A stretch of DNA of 42,529 nt from positions 1-42,529 of the forward strand of contig NZ_WOVL01000038.1 in the NCBI RefSeq assembly GCF_009737085.1. The letters run 5' to 3'. The DNA is from Paenibacillus sp. NEAU-GSW1. Its GTDB lineage: Bacteria > Bacillota > Bacilli > Paenibacillales > Paenibacillaceae. The translations under genes were made by a program, and so were the position numbers. Of the stretch, positions 42,088 to 42,529 are shown piece by piece (the stretch's first letter is position 1; each line of letters starts with the position of its first letter). Below the pieces are notes generated by a model, which did not search any database, was not told the origin of the DNA, and saw nothing but the letters and a program-made list of their open reading frames with translations.

Positions 42088-42152
42088 ATTATAATGCACG
42101 ATATAAGATTGAACCTTGATTTTCAGGTCATCGATTAGCATGATTTAGCCAT
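42088..42152 (-). promoter_or_regulatory. Conserved activator-type promoter, copy D (GH43)
   Basis: On the minus strand ATCATGCTAATCGATGAC, two bases, GAAAATCAAGG, then AGGTTC, a 17-base spacer and a perfect -10 TATAAT (42088-42093). The start codon is about 105 bases further. The rest of 41984-42246 shows no gene. Confidence 0.75.
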
Positions 42153-42291
42153 CTGCATTTCAGGCGAAAATTTGTTCTTCCGAAATGCTCGCAAAGTCGA
42201 GTGATCAAGTGATTCCGCTATCCCCCCTTTCTTTCTCCGCAAAAAAGGGGCCGTCTCAAAAGAGGTTCGCTCGCTAGAGAAATGGCTCGCA

Positions 42292-42529
42292 TCAGTAAAT
42301 TACAAAAGTGAATTTCATAAAAATAGCGTTGCGGACCTGCAACGCTATTTTTAGATTTTTATCCTTTGCAGCTTTCTTCAGCAAATGATGGGCAAGTGAA
42401 AGCCACCCGACCTCTAGGCTGACTTTCGGCAAGCCTCGAAGCAGGAACCGGCGGAATCCTCGGTTATTCTTGATTTGGCCAAACACACGCTCTGGTTCGT
42501 GCATGCGTCGAACCGATAATGCATATCCA
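42292..42529 (-). CDS. IS1182-family transposase, C-terminal part
   Basis: The 78 codons inside the window are the end of a DDE transposase. The text RRMHEPERVFGQIKNNRGFR followed by RFLLRGLPKVSLEVGWLSLA is the conserved C-terminal block holding the catalytic glutamate in EPERVFGQIK. The frame is open to the edge, so the apparent ATG at 42504 is internal. It cuts and pastes its own element; it has no link to sugar use. Confidence 0.88.
   Translation of the reverse strand, partial: GYALSVRRMHEPERVFGQIKNNRGFRRFLLRGLPKVSLEVGWLSLAHHLLKKAAKDKNLKIALQVRNAIFMKFTFVIY
42319..42352 (-). terminator. Terminator overlapping the transposase 3' end
   Basis: AAAAATAGCGTTGC (42319-42332) and its exact complement (42339-42352) enclose a 6-base loop; the minus-strand 3' side is ATTTTT. 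The hairpin lies within the last codons of the transposase. Confidence 0.75.

Larger units (their letters stand above)
42247..42529 (-). mobile_element. Right end of an IS1182-like insertion sequence (runs off the window)
   Basis: GGGGCCGTCTCAAAAG at 42247-42262 looks like the terminal inverted repeat, and a transposase frame enters from the window edge towards it. The other end of the element is outside the window, so length and intactness cannot be judged. Confidence 0.75.

Noticed and set aside
1..42529. CRISPR array, tRNA or rRNA genes
   Set aside because: No regularly spaced direct repeats, and no cloverleaf or rRNA-like sequence was seen by reading; a covariance search was not possible.

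Overview
The window looks like a chromosomal stretch of a Paenibacillus-type Firmicute. It carries YesM/YesN two-component systems with AraC-type output, LplB/YtcP-style sugar permeases with lipoprotein solute-binding proteins, strong AGGAGG ribosome sites, frequent GTG/TTG starts, and large secreted xylan-type hydrolases with CBM9, FIVAR and FIMAH modules. The theme is plant hemicellulose use, with debris of lost enzymes and insertion sequences between the intact modules. This assignment is an inference from gene content; no rRNA or housekeeping marker is present.

Layout. 1-900: remnant of a GH3 glycosidase and its promoter. 900-3060: aldo/keto reductase with a MerR-type promoter but a broken MerR gene, then an isochorismatase-like hydrolase. 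3175-15515 (all minus): a sensor kinase / response regulator / solute-binding protein / two permeases / giant secreted beta-helix enzyme cluster. 15690-18850: a palindromic element and a three-gene AT-rich operon (BAAT-type thioesterase, DUF1992 protein, and a helix-turn-helix protein fused to a degenerate F1-ATPase beta-like domain). 19025-28065: an atypical response regulator, a secreted GH10 xylanase, and a second kinase / regulator / binding-protein set that lacks permeases. 28900-34700: GH29 fucosidase-like enzyme, relics of other glycosidases, AraC regulator divergent from a GH27 enzyme with an inserted binding module, an SLH-rhodanese fusion and an IS110 relic. 34789-42000: CE4 deacetylase, an orphan signal-peptide fragment, an LplB/YtcP/lipoprotein transporter and a GH43 enzyme. 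42247-end: the edge of an IS1182-like element.

How the genes fit together. Secreted GH10 and the beta-helix enzyme would cut polymeric hemicellulose. The two ABC importers would bring in oligosaccharides. The enzymes without signal peptides (GH43, GH29, GH27, possibly CE4) would trim them inside the cell. The YesM/YesN pairs would sense substrate outside and activate the clusters; CcpA sites would give carbon repression. Four copies of one conserved 28-base core, each placed 16-17 bases before a -10 box, lie upstream of GH3, an orphan signal-peptide gene, lplB and GH43. They define a candidate regulon across the window.

The most unusual item is the 335-residue helix-turn-helix / F1-beta-like fusion at 17764-18771. 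Its Walker A lysine is gone and a perfect 15-base palindrome lies upstream of its promoter. The repeated activator-type promoter and the SLH-rhodanese fusion come next.
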